From the NCBI GenBank assembly GCA_016296885.1, contig JAEDHT010000014.1, forward strand, positions 1-46,043: a DNA stretch of 46,043 nucleotides. Direction: 5' to 3'. Every line of letters begins with the position of its first letter. Positions within the stretch are counted from its first letter, which is position 1. This document shows positions 32,474 through 40,477 of the stretch, in pieces. The position numbers and the translations under genes were made by a program. Origin of the DNA: Clostridiaceae bacterium. GTDB taxonomy: Bacteria > Bacillota > Clostridia > Oscillospirales > Acutalibacteraceae. Under the pieces are notes generated by a model. The model had not been told where the DNA came from. It made no database searches and saw only the letters and a list, made by a program, of their open reading frames with translations.

Positions 32474-34384
32474 ATGGATAAATGGGTGGTTGCAGTGAAA
32501 CTTAATCTGAGAAAGATCGTTCTCATTCTTGCAGACCTATTAATCATAGGTATAACAGATATAGTAACAGCTTGGGCTCTTCCTATGGTTAGTGGCTATC
32601 TAGGACATAATTATATACTGGGATATAGAGAATTATTTGTCGCAATAGGCTTCAATATGATTTTTTGTTTTTTGTCATTATGGACATTTGGTGCCTATTC
32701 TATAATGTGGCGATATGCAAAGGTTCGTGATTATACATCATGTCTGTTTGGTGTGCTTTTAGGCTCATTTATCAGTATATTCGTATTAAATGCTATGAAT
32801 TTTGAGCATATTATAATCCCTAAGGGATATATACTAATATGCGCAATGGAAGAAGTAATTTCAATTTGCTTGTTTAGAGTTGCATTTAGAAAGGCTTTTT
32901 TAAGTGTTGCAAAAAGCGAGCGTAAAATGATGAAAAAGCGTGTTATGATCATAGGTGCCGGTCGTGCATGCAAGATGATATTAAAAGAGATAGAAAACGC
33001 AGAGAGTGATCCAAACAATAATGCCAGGATTTATAACCCTGTATGCATAGTTGATGATGATATTGCAAAACAGCACAAAAAGGTAGAAAATGTGCCTGTG
33101 GTTGGCACTACACGTGATATTTTAGAGGTATCAAAAAATTACGATATTGATGTGATAATATTTGCTATACCATCTTGTAGAGAAGAAATCAGAAAGCGCA
33201 TTATTGAGCGTTGTTCTGAAACTAAGTGTGATATCAAGATTGTGCCATACTTAGGTGAGGTTTTTCTCGAAAACGATAAAAACAGCATTATGACTCACGT
33301 TAAGGATATTAAAATAGAAGATCTGCTCGGCAGAGATCCTATCACATTTGATAAGCAGGATGTTATGAACCTTATCAAAGGAAAGGTCTGTATGGTTACC
33401 GGTGCGGGTGGTTCTATTGGCTCTGAGCTTGTAAGACAAATCGTGAGGTATGATCCAAAGCTTGTTGTAATGGTGGATATCTATGAAAACAGCCTATATG
33501 AGGTTCAGCAGGAGCTTATTATGGAGCATGGAGATAAGGCTAAGATAGTTGCTCTTATAAGCTCTGTTAGAGATTTCAAAAAGATGTCTATTATTTTTAA
33601 TAAGTATAAGCCACAGATAGTTTTTCACGCAGCAGCGCATAAGCACGTTCCACTTATGGAAACTTCTCCGGAAGAAGCTGTAAAAAACAATATTTTTGGA
33701 ACATTTAATGTGATGCACCTTGCAGAGTTTTATAATGTAGAAAAATTTGTTATGATATCTACTGACAAGGCGGTTAACCCAACCAACGTAATGGGGGCTA
33801 CCAAGAGATGTTGCGAAATGTTGGCTCAGTATATGGCACAGCAAGGCTCTAAGACAGAGTTTATCACTACACGTTTTGGTAATGTGCTTGGTTCTAATGG
33901 TTCGGTTATTCCGTTGTTCCGCAGGCAGATAGAGGCAGGCAAGCCTGTCACAGTGACACACCCTGATATCATACGTTACTTTATGACCATACCGGAGGCA
34001 GTGGCGCTGGTTATGCAAGCTGCAGCTATTGCAAACGGTGGAGAGATTTTTGTGCTCGATATGGGTTCACCGGTTAAGATATTAACGCTTGCAGAAAATC
34101 TGATAAGAATGTACGGTAAAATTCCATATAAGGATGTCGAGATTAAGTTTTCCGGCTTGCGTCCCGGCGAGAAGCTTTATGAGGAGCTTTTGATGGATGA
34201 AGAGGGCTTGACAAGCACATCAAATAAAAAGATATTTATAGGCAAACAGATAAAAGTGGATAAAAGCAAGCTTATATCCGATCTGAAATGTCTTAAAGAA
34301 TATGCAGAGGCAAACGATTCTGAGGGCACGGTGGATATGTTAGGCAAAATTGTAGACACATTCCATCATCAGACAAATACATAA
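32474..34384 (+). CDS. Membrane-bound nucleotide-sugar 4,6-dehydratase/epimerase (CapD/PglF type)
   Basis: 636 residues. Four membrane helices fill about 12-142. A first Rossmann domain opens VMIIGAGRACKMIL (157-170), and the SDR domain has TGAGGSIG (309-316). The catalytic region is STDKAVNPTNVMGATKR, with D431-K432 and the M-x-x-x-K pair M440-K444 that replaces the usual Tyr in UDP-GlcNAc 4,6-dehydratases. It makes an early keto-sugar for diamino-sugars or surface polysaccharides. The ATG has no Shine-Dalgarno; a GTG at 32495 after GGGTGG is an alternative. glmS, which supplies the amino-sugar precursor, follows 42 bp later. Confidence 0.9.
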   Translation: MDKWVVAVKLNLRKIVLILADLLIIGITDIVTAWALPMVSGYLGHNYILGYRELFVAIGFNMIFCFLSLWTFGAYSIMWRYAKVRDYTSCLFGVLLGSFISIFVLNAMNFEHIIIPKGYILICAMEEVISICLFRVAFRKAFLSVAKSERKMMKKRVMIIGAGRACKMILKEIENAESDPNNNARIYNPVCIVDDDIAKQHKKVENVPVVGTTRDILEVSKNYDIDVIIFAIPSCREEIRKRIIERCSETKCDIKIVPYLGEVFLENDKNSIMTHVKDIKIEDLLGRDPITFDKQDVMNLIKGKVCMVTGAGGSIGSELVRQIVRYDPKLVVMVDIYENSLYEVQQELIMEHGDKAKIVALISSVRDFKKMSIIFNKYKPQIVFHAAAHKHVPLMETSPEEAVKNNIFGTFNVMHLAEFYNVEKFVMISTDKAVNPTNVMGATKRCCEMLAQYMAQQGSKTEFITTRFGNVLGSNGSVIPLFRRQIEAGKPVTVTHPDIIRYFMTIPEAVALVMQAAAIANGGEIFVLDMGSPVKILTLAENLIRMYGKIPYKDVEIKFSGLRPGEKLYEELLMDEEGLTSTSNKKIFIGKQIKVDKSKLISDLKCLKEYAEANDSEGTVDMLGKIVDTFHHQTNT

Positions 34385-34426
34385 AAAATTGTTTGTGTTT
34401 AATCATAATTTATAAAGGAGTATATT

Positions 34427-36256
34427 ATGTGCGGTATAGTAGGTTATTATGGCTATAGGGATTGCAGTGATGTCTTGGTAGATTCATTATCAAAGCTGGA
34501 GTATAGAGGCTATGATAGTGCAGGAATAGCTGTTTTTGAAGATGACAAGATTAAAATAGCAAAGACAAAGGGCAGACTTGCTGACCTTGTAGATAAAATG
34601 AAGACCGAGGGCAAGCCACAGGGTATCGCCGGCATAGGACACACCCGTTGGGCTACTCATGGCGAGCCATCAGACGTAAACTCACATCCTCACAGTGGCG
34701 ACAATGTTACTATAGTTCATAACGGAATTATAGAGAACTATAAAAAACTCAAGGATTATTTGCTCTCACAAGGAAGAAGCTTTGTGAGCGATACCGACAC
34801 AGAGGTTGTTGCACAACTGCTTGATTTTTATTATTGCAGACATCACGACCCGGTTAGAGCAATAATCGAGACAACTGAGGATCTTGAGGGTTCTTTTGCG
34901 CTTGGAATTTTGTTTAATGATTATCCTGAATATATTTTTGCGCTAAGACGTGAAAGCCCACTCATTGTTGGTGTGGGAGAAAATGAGAGCTTTATCGCAT
35001 CTGATGTGCCTGCTATATTGAAGTATACTAAGAATTATTACCTCTTAGAGCATGATGAAATAGCAGTTTTGGGCAAGTATGGAACAAAGATATATGATTT
35101 GCATTATCAGAAGTTAGACAAAGAGCTTAAAACAGCAGACTGGGATATGGATGCAGCTGAAAAGTGTGGTTATGAACACTTTATGATTAAAGAAATCAAT
35201 GAACAGCCTGTGTCTGTAAAAACTACCATAACACCGAGAATAACAGATGGTATGCCTGATCTTTCAGAATGTGGTATAGATGATGAGTATCTAAAAAATG
35301 TTAAGAATATTCATGTTGTTGCTTGTGGCACAGCAATGCACGCCGGTATGGTGGGCAAGTATGTGATGGAAAGGCTTGCCAGAGTGCCGGTTAATGTGGA
35401 GATAGCATCAGAATTTAGATACAAAGCTCCTATACTAAGCAGTGATGATCTTGTGATAATTATATCTCAATCCGGAGAAACTGCCGATAGCTTGGCTGCA
35501 ATGCGTCTTGCAAAGTCAATGGGAGCAAAAACCCTTGGCATTGTAAACGCAAAGGGAAGCTCAATCGCTCGTGAGGCTGATATGCTTATTTATACACTCG
35601 CAGGTCCTGAGATAGCTGTGGCATCCACAAAGGCATATATGGTTCAGCTCTCAGTTATGTATCTGTTTGCATTCCAATTGGCTTATGCAAAGGGCAGAAT
35701 AGATGAGAATAAGTGCAGAGAGTTGGTAGGTCTACTTCAAGAAACTCCTGACAAGATAGCTCAGGTTATAGAAAACGAGCTTGAAAATACACAGTTTGTT
35801 GCTTCAAAGCTTATATGCTCCGACAGCCTGCTCTATATAGGCAGAGGCTTAGACTATGCACTCAGTATGGAGGGCTCCCTAAAGCTGAAAGAGATAAGCT
35901 ATATTCACTCTGAGGCATATGCTGCAGGCGAGCTAAAGCACGGCACTATATCTCTTGTAACTGATGGTATGCCTGTGATTGCAATCGCTACACAGAGCGA
36001 ACTTTTTGAAAAAACCATAAGTAACATTAAAGAAGTAAAAGCAAGAGGTGCTGTCACAGTGGTTATCTGTCGTGAGAGTGTAGAGCTATCCGATGATGTG
36101 GCTGACTATGTGATAAAAGTGCCTGATTTTGACGATGTATTGATGCCAATGCTTGCGTGCGTGCCATTACAGCTTATGGCATACTATTCAGCATTGCTCC
36201 GTGGTAACGATGTGGATAAGCCACGTAACCTTGCAAAATCTGTTACTGTAGAATAA
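34427..36256 (+). CDS. glmS: Glutamine--fructose-6-phosphate aminotransferase
   Basis: 609 residues, the standard length. The N-terminal Ntn amidotransferase starts at the catalytic Cys2 (MCGIVGYYGYRD) with GHTRWATHGEPSD. Two SIS domains follow, with ISQSGETADSLAA and the closing NLAKSVTVE. It makes glucosamine-6-phosphate, first step to UDP-GlcNAc. AAAGGAG precedes the ATG. The 42 bp before it leaves no room for a glmS ribozyme, so control is not by that route here. Confidence 0.97.
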   Translation: MCGIVGYYGYRDCSDVLVDSLSKLEYRGYDSAGIAVFEDDKIKIAKTKGRLADLVDKMKTEGKPQGIAGIGHTRWATHGEPSDVNSHPHSGDNVTIVHNGIIENYKKLKDYLLSQGRSFVSDTDTEVVAQLLDFYYCRHHDPVRAIIETTEDLEGSFALGILFNDYPEYIFALRRESPLIVGVGENESFIASDVPAILKYTKNYYLLEHDEIAVLGKYGTKIYDLHYQKLDKELKTADWDMDAAEKCGYEHFMIKEINEQPVSVKTTITPRITDGMPDLSECGIDDEYLKNVKNIHVVACGTAMHAGMVGKYVMERLARVPVNVEIASEFRYKAPILSSDDLVIIISQSGETADSLAAMRLAKSMGAKTLGIVNAKGSSIAREADMLIYTLAGPEIAVASTKAYMVQLSVMYLFAFQLAYAKGRIDENKCRELVGLLQETPDKIAQVIENELENTQFVASKLICSDSLLYIGRGLDYALSMEGSLKLKEISYIHSEAYAAGELKHGTISLVTDGMPVIAIATQSELFEKTISNIKEVKARGAVTVVICRESVELSDDVADYVIKVPDFDDVLMPMLACVPLQLMAYYSALLRGNDVDKPRNLAKSVTVE

Positions 36257-36266
36257 TAACTTTTGC

Positions 36267-36305
36267 TTGCAGACTGGACTATAAAAAGCTCAGTCTGCAA
36301 TTTTT
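36267..36305 (+). terminator. Terminator of glmS
   Basis: TTGCAGACTG and CAGTCTGCAA form a 10-bp stem around 14 nt, followed by TTTTT, 11 bp after the stop. Confidence 0.9.
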
Positions 36306-36335
36306 ATAAATATTTTAAAAATTTACAAAAATCTA

Positions 36336-36363
36336 TTGACAAATCAAAATTGTGTGATATAAT
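36336..36363 (+). promoter_or_regulatory. Promoter of the 5S rRNA gene
   Basis: TTGACA, 16 bp, TATAAT. A short CGGG/CCCG hairpin follows in the leader at about 36375-36388. Confidence 0.85.
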
Positions 36364-36396
36364 ATATAAGCAATCGGGATTGAGCCCGAGAGAAAA

Positions 36397-36512
36397 GTTG
36401 GTATTGATGACGCTGAGGGTCCACCTGTTCCCATCCCGAACACAGAAGTTAAGCTCAGTAGTGCCGAAGATACTTGGCTGGTGACGGCCCGGGAAAATAG
36501 GAAAATGCCAAC
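36397..36512 (+). rRNA. rrf: 5S ribosomal RNA
   Basis: About 116 nt. The ends GTTGGTATT and AATGCCAAC pair as helix I. The conserved CCCATCCCGAACACAGAAG with GTTAAG, and the loop E/helix IV region (GTGCCGAAGATACTTGGCTGG split across positions 36460-36481), are present. No 16S or 23S genes flank it, and it has its own promoter and terminator. A protein-coding reading over this stretch is spurious. Confidence 0.95.
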
Positions 36513-36517
36513 GCTTA

Positions 36518-36543
36518 GCCACAGGTTAGCCTGTGGCTTTTTT
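36518..36543 (+). terminator. Terminator of the 5S rRNA gene
   Basis: GCCACAGG and CCTGTGGC around TTAG, followed by six T. Confidence 0.92.
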
Positions 36544-36567
36544 GTATCTCATAGTAAGAATAAAAAG

Positions 36568-36612
36568 AAGTATGCCCTCATATATTTATGCAGGACATAC
36601 TTTTTCTTTTTT
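36568..36612 (+). terminator. Second terminator-like hairpin before the DUF6512-like gene
   Basis: AAGTATG pairs with CATACTT; inside, CCT/AGG and CATA/TATG continue the stem. The tail is TTTTTCTTTTTT. It ends directly before the GGAG of the next gene, so it may back up 5S termination or attenuate that gene. Confidence 0.6.
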
Positions 36613-36626
36613 GGAGTGTATTTACT

Positions 36627-37208
36627 ATGAACAAAAATCTATTTCATAAGTTAGAGTTTGCAGGGGTGTTTTTTACATTCATATGTGGTTCTATATTACA
36701 GCTTGTCTATCGCTATGCCAGTGATGAACCCCTCTCACTGGTCTTTGCATCGGTGAACGGTAGCATATGGGAACAAAGCAAGGTGTTTGTGTTACCATAC
36801 CTTATATGGGCGGTTATTACCCTTGCGGTTTCAAGACCTCTTTTTAAACAATTTTTTGTGGCAAAGATGATCGGTATATACACCATGTTAAGTGGCAATA
36901 TTTTAGCATCCAGCCTTATCTATGGCATAATAGGCAGAAGATTTAAGCTAATCGAAATATTGATAAACATAATCTTTGTGCTATTGGCATATGTGTTATC
37001 TTCAAGGCTTGCTTATAATGCCAAACTCAGCGGATGGTTTGTGACATCTTTGTTTGCGCTGGCTCTCTTTGTGGCATCATACCTATGTTTTACATACTCT
37101 CCACCAAGCGCTGTGATATTCTACGACGAAAATTTAAATGTTTATGGTATACCCATATCATGCTACTATGGCGATTATTTTCTTAACTCTGTGTCTGCGG
37201 TTAGTTGA
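36627..37208 (+). CDS. DUF6512-like integral membrane protein
   Basis: 193 residues from ATG 36627, after GGAGTG; upstream in-frame codons overlap the terminator-like hairpin. Six hydrophobic segments are visible. FASVNGSIWEQSKVFVLPYL near 35-54 resembles the VNES-x-WEH signature of DUF6512 proteins, whose function is unknown. Its last 8 bp overlap the end of the convergent minus gene. I see no separate promoter. Confidence 0.7.
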   Translation: MNKNLFHKLEFAGVFFTFICGSILQLVYRYASDEPLSLVFASVNGSIWEQSKVFVLPYLIWAVITLAVSRPLFKQFFVAKMIGIYTMLSGNILASSLIYGIIGRRFKLIEILINIIFVLLAYVLSSRLAYNAKLSGWFVTSLFALALFVASYLCFTYSPPSAVIFYDENLNVYGIPISCYYGDYFLNSVSAVS

Positions 37209-37581
37209 TTTCTTCCCTTAGCACAGCAGTGTCTTCCAATGTGGTGCAAATGCTGATGCAATTGTCTTTGTGGGCTGATTTTGTTATTTTGTAGGTCTGT
37301 GCGAATATTTCATCGCCTTCTTGCAATTCATCAATTATGAATGAATTTACAACACTATGAAATTTGTATTCCACAGTTTGGCCATACACATTTTTGTATT
37401 GAGATTCAGAATATTTTGCAGATTCTATAGCCTTTTCCTCGGCTTGTTCAAAGCTTTCTGCCATAAAAACACGGATACTCTCTTCGTAATACACATACAT
37501 ATCGCTGTATGATTCATCAGTTACTGTTGGCTGACCTGTTACGGTGTTTTTGAATAATATTTTAACGCCATACATTTCCAT
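37201..37581 (-). CDS. DUF4288-like soluble protein
   Basis: 126 residues. MYGVKILFKNTV opens a beta strand typical of DUF4288, followed by YYEESIRVFMAESFEQAEEKAIESAK and YGQTVEYKFHSVVNSFIIDELQEGDEIFA. Members are small cytoplasmic proteins, sometimes near polymorphic toxin loci; the function is unknown. The ATG at 37581 (or 37575) follows AAAGGAG. Its leader contains a terminator hairpin downstream of a consensus promoter, suggesting attenuation. The gene converges on and overlaps the DUF6512-like gene by 8 bp. Confidence 0.75.
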   Translation of the reverse strand: MEMYGVKILFKNTVTGQPTVTDESYSDMYVYYEESIRVFMAESFEQAEEKAIESAKYSESQYKNVYGQTVEYKFHSVVNSFIIDELQEGDEIFAQTYKITKSAHKDNCISICTTLEDTAVLREEIN

Positions 37582-37601
37582 TTAAAACAATTCTCCTTTA
37601 C

Positions 37602-37637
37602 TTAAAAAAATTCCTCCGAGTTTTGCAGCGGAGGAAT
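37602..37637 (-). terminator. Terminator/attenuator between spoIIE and the DUF4288-like gene
   Basis: On the minus strand ATTCCTCCG pairs with CGGAGGAAT around 10 nt, followed by seven T. It can end spoIIE transcripts, but it also lies between the promoter at 37691-37718 and the DUF4288-like gene. A 12-codon ORF (37640 to 37602, MIPPLQNSEEFF) spans the hairpin exactly. Confidence 0.8.
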
Positions 37638-37690
37638 CATTTTTTATTGATTTATATAAGCACTGCCTAATGAATTTATTTACTGTTTAC

Positions 37691-37718
37691 ATTATATACC
37701 CACAGCAAAAAATGTCAA
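37691..37718 (-). promoter_or_regulatory. Consensus promoter of the DUF4288-like gene
   Basis: TTGACA, 16 bp, TATAAT on the minus strand, 10 bp past the spoIIE stop codon. The leader to the ATG at 37581 is about 100 nt. Confidence 0.8.
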
Positions 37719-37727
37719 GAGTGCCTG

Positions 37728-40073
37728 TTATCTGCTCATACAGCGCAAAATCATCACTGTCATATCATCATCTCTTGATGCTGAGCAACGCTCAACAGCT
37801 TCACGGATTATATCATCAGCCACATTTTTTATGTCAAAATCATTTGTGAGATTTTTTAGTCTGGCTTCAAGCCATTTGTCACCGCCGGAAACTATCCCAT
37901 CAGACAGCATGATGATGCAATCATCTACTTTGAGCGAAAAGCTCTTTTTTGCAAAGCTTATATTTCGCAAAATTCCGGCAGGTAGGGAGGGGGCTTCTAT
38001 TTTTATGAGATTGCCACCACGCTTGATATAGCTCATTGGTGCGCCTGCTTTTAGAAAATCTACCGATCCTGTAAACATATCGAACGATGTAACATCAAGA
38101 GTAGCCAGGGATTCATCTGAGGATTTCACAATTAGCGCAGAATTTACTATATTAAGACTGCAATCAAAGCTTAACCCAGCCTTAATGAGTTTGGTCATTA
38201 TTCCTGCTGCCATATTGCCATCTACGGCCGCTCTTCCACCTGTGCCCATACCATCGCTGATTATTGATACCAGCTTGCCCATGCCATCTGTAAAGTAGTT
38301 CATGCAGTCGCCGCAGAGCTTGCCTTTTCCACTGATATGCTGTGCTGATGCTATTTGCAAATCGTATATAGGTTTTTCGTTAAACTGAATCCTGCATCTG
38401 TCGGGAGCATAGCTGATGCATGGAGAATCCATTTTTCTGCCACAAGCAGACGATACCGCTTTAACAAGTTCTGTTTTCTTTATTTGTCTTTTGTCATTGT
38501 CTAAAATAATCACTTCAACACTCATCCTATTATATTTATTTATTCTGCAAGCCACATCAAGGGGAACTAGGCCTTCCATTTTAAATATTGCGCCCACACG
38601 CTCCGCACAAGCAGAGTCAAAATATTCATAATCTCTGAATTCATTTGATAAGTCCTCCAATAACTCGCTAAGTCCTTTAAATTCTTCCGATACTATCCCT
38701 CGCACCTCGTTTATTTGCTTATCTGCTATAGAATAGGCAGCGCATAAATCATAAAAATTTGTTATTGACTCTGCCATTTCCTGACTTTTACAGCATTTTT
38801 TAGGATATTTCTCATCTATGTCTTTCTCAGTTACCATTTTTTTCTCTTTTAATATTTCGGTAAGCGATTCAAAACTACATTCGTTTGGCTTTGCACTTTT
38901 CTCCCAACAATACACACGCAGACCACACGTTGAACACACGCTGTCTATAGCTTTGGTGTAGACATTATCCTTTTCGGGGGAATACACTGTGCTGAGCTTT
39001 TCTGAAACAGCATTGACAGAGTCAGATACATCAGAAAGCGCCTTTGATGCGTAATCCAGCCTCATTAGCACGCACTTTCGAAGTCCCTCAGCTTTGTTCT
39101 CTTCGGGTACAGTAGAAAAAAACGCAGTTATTTTTGATCCCAAGTTTTTGGGAAGAAGCATAAACACAGACGATGCTATCAGCATTTCATATAACGAATA
39201 CATAGCTATTCCGTCAGCATTAGATTGCAATAGAACTATGATACTGCTGAGTAAAAATGATACACTTACTCCCACTTTGCCTACAGATGACATCAGTCCT
39301 CCCAGCAGACCACCAAACGAATATGCAGCTGCAAGAAATCCGTATTCCGGCATAGACAAGCCAAATACAATTCCCGTTGCAACTCCTGTGATGCATCCGC
39401 CTGATATTCCGCCATAGCGTGAGCATATCAGCACGAGCAACACAGCTAGCACTCTGCCTACAGAAAGCCCTGCTACCGAAACTCTGCCAAAGGAAAGCAA
39501 TATTATACATCCGCTCATTGCAAGGCAAGCGAGCTCCTGCTGACTAAGGCTGGTGATACCTTTAGAACCTGCGGTCAAGCTTATACTTTTTGTAAAAAAA
39601 TATGACGCAGTGGCAGCAAGTAGTGCTTCAGTTAGAATTTTAATGATATCATTTATCTCAAATCCCATTGCTACAGATACTATAATCCCTGTGACGATAA
39701 GCGGTATAAAAGCTATAGCAGGTGCAAAGTATTTTCGACGTGACAGCACATCTATTTCACTGAATACCCACCTTAGTGCGATTACAGCCATTATTGCGCC
39801 TATATATCGGTAACCTACAATGCCCGACATTAGAAGATCGCCCAATATGGTGCCTGCGCTTGCCCATAGCAAACTTTGATATGGCACAGACGTCACATAT
39901 GCTACGCCGAATGGTGCAAATTCTCCGAAGATGGCTCCATTTGATATCAACACACCTAAGAAAACATATGTAATATTAACCAAGAGTTTTTGTACTGAAG
40001 AATTTTGAATTATCGTAGAAATTCTCTTTTGTTTTTTTTGATATTTTTCTCCTGTCATTGCTGATTCTTTCAT
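37728..40073 (-). CDS. spoIIE: Stage II sporulation protein E (PP2C phosphatase)
   Basis: 781 residues from ATG 40073, after AGAAGGAAG; an upstream TTG adds two codons. About ten membrane helices fill the first 310 residues. A central regulatory region with four Cys in CSTCGLRVYCWEK follows. The PP2C domain (about 590-781) carries ISDGMGTGGRAAVDGNMA and ILSDGIVSGGD with its metal-binding Asp residues. In Bacillus SpoIIE dephosphorylates SpoIIAA to release sigma-F in the forespore. It marks the organism as an endospore former. Its promoter has the Spo0A-type layout described below. Confidence 0.95.
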   Translation of the reverse strand: MKESAMTGEKYQKKQKRISTIIQNSSVQKLLVNITYVFLGVLISNGAIFGEFAPFGVAYVTSVPYQSLLWASAGTILGDLLMSGIVGYRYIGAIMAVIALRWVFSEIDVLSRRKYFAPAIAFIPLIVTGIIVSVAMGFEINDIIKILTEALLAATASYFFTKSISLTAGSKGITSLSQQELACLAMSGCIILLSFGRVSVAGLSVGRVLAVLLVLICSRYGGISGGCITGVATGIVFGLSMPEYGFLAAAYSFGGLLGGLMSSVGKVGVSVSFLLSSIIVLLQSNADGIAMYSLYEMLIASSVFMLLPKNLGSKITAFFSTVPEENKAEGLRKCVLMRLDYASKALSDVSDSVNAVSEKLSTVYSPEKDNVYTKAIDSVCSTCGLRVYCWEKSAKPNECSFESLTEILKEKKMVTEKDIDEKYPKKCCKSQEMAESITNFYDLCAAYSIADKQINEVRGIVSEEFKGLSELLEDLSNEFRDYEYFDSACAERVGAIFKMEGLVPLDVACRINKYNRMSVEVIILDNDKRQIKKTELVKAVSSACGRKMDSPCISYAPDRCRIQFNEKPIYDLQIASAQHISGKGKLCGDCMNYFTDGMGKLVSIISDGMGTGGRAAVDGNMAAGIMTKLIKAGLSFDCSLNIVNSALIVKSSDESLATLDVTSFDMFTGSVDFLKAGAPMSYIKRGGNLIKIEAPSLPAGILRNISFAKKSFSLKVDDCIIMLSDGIVSGGDKWLEARLKNLTNDFDIKNVADDIIREAVERCSASRDDDMTVMILRCMSR

Positions 40074-40108
40074 GTTCAACTTCCTTCTCTTTATTTTGTT
40101 TTAAGTAG

Positions 40109-40143
40109 ATTTTAGAACACAAAATATGAATATATTGTCAAAT
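40109..40143 (-). promoter_or_regulatory. spoIIE promoter with 21-bp spacer and 0A-box-like site
   Basis: On the minus strand TTGACA (40141-40136) and TAAAAT (40114-40109) are 21 bp apart. On the plus strand TTGTCAAAT at 40135-40143, overlapping the -35 hexamer, resembles the Spo0A box TTTGTCRAA. In Bacillus, spoIIG and spoIIE use sigma-A promoters with 21-22 bp spacers activated by Spo0A. Confidence 0.65.
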
Positions 40144-40398
40144 TTATGCATATTTATATATTTTTTAAATCTATTGTTCTGAAATTTTTAAAAAAAGGGT
40201 TTAAAATTTTATTATTGTGAAAAAAGAACAAAAAAATTTATGTAAAAACTTATTTTACGTTTTAAACAACAATTAATTTTTGTAAAAGAAAAAATAATGT
40301 ATAAAAAATTAGAAAAAGTTGGAAAAAACATATAAAAATATAATAACACGGGCTTATAAACACTGTTAAAAAAATCTGTTTATTCCTAAATTCTCCGA

Positions 40399-40427
40399 TT
40401 GCAAATAGAAAAAACGTGTGCTATAAT
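40399..40427 (+). promoter_or_regulatory. Promoter of the first tandem dockerin gene
   Basis: TTGCAA, 17 bp, TATAAT. The DNA from here to the ATG (ATCGGAAATACAAATTT, then AGGAGGAAAC) is repeated in front of the second tandem gene. Confidence 0.8.
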
Positions 40428-40477
40428 AGGGCAACCGAGTGAATCGGAAATACAAATTTTCTAGGAGGAAACTACTT

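Larger units (their letters stand above)
40074..40477. other. AT-rich divergent intergenic region
   Basis: A gene-free stretch of about 400 bp between spoIIE (-) and the first tandem dockerin gene (+). It holds the two promoters given separately (40109-40143 and 40399-40427). The middle, about 40145-40380, is almost only A and T with A-runs; I see no RNA or further gene in it. Such DNA is likely bent and may hold upstream promoter elements. Confidence 0.6.

Noticed and set aside
34385..34426. glmS ribozyme upstream of glmS
   Set aside because: Only 42 bp separate the genes, too little for the ribozyme, and no core motif is seen.
36263..36522. ORFs on both strands across the 5S gene
   Set aside because: They cover the glmS terminator and the 5S rRNA itself.
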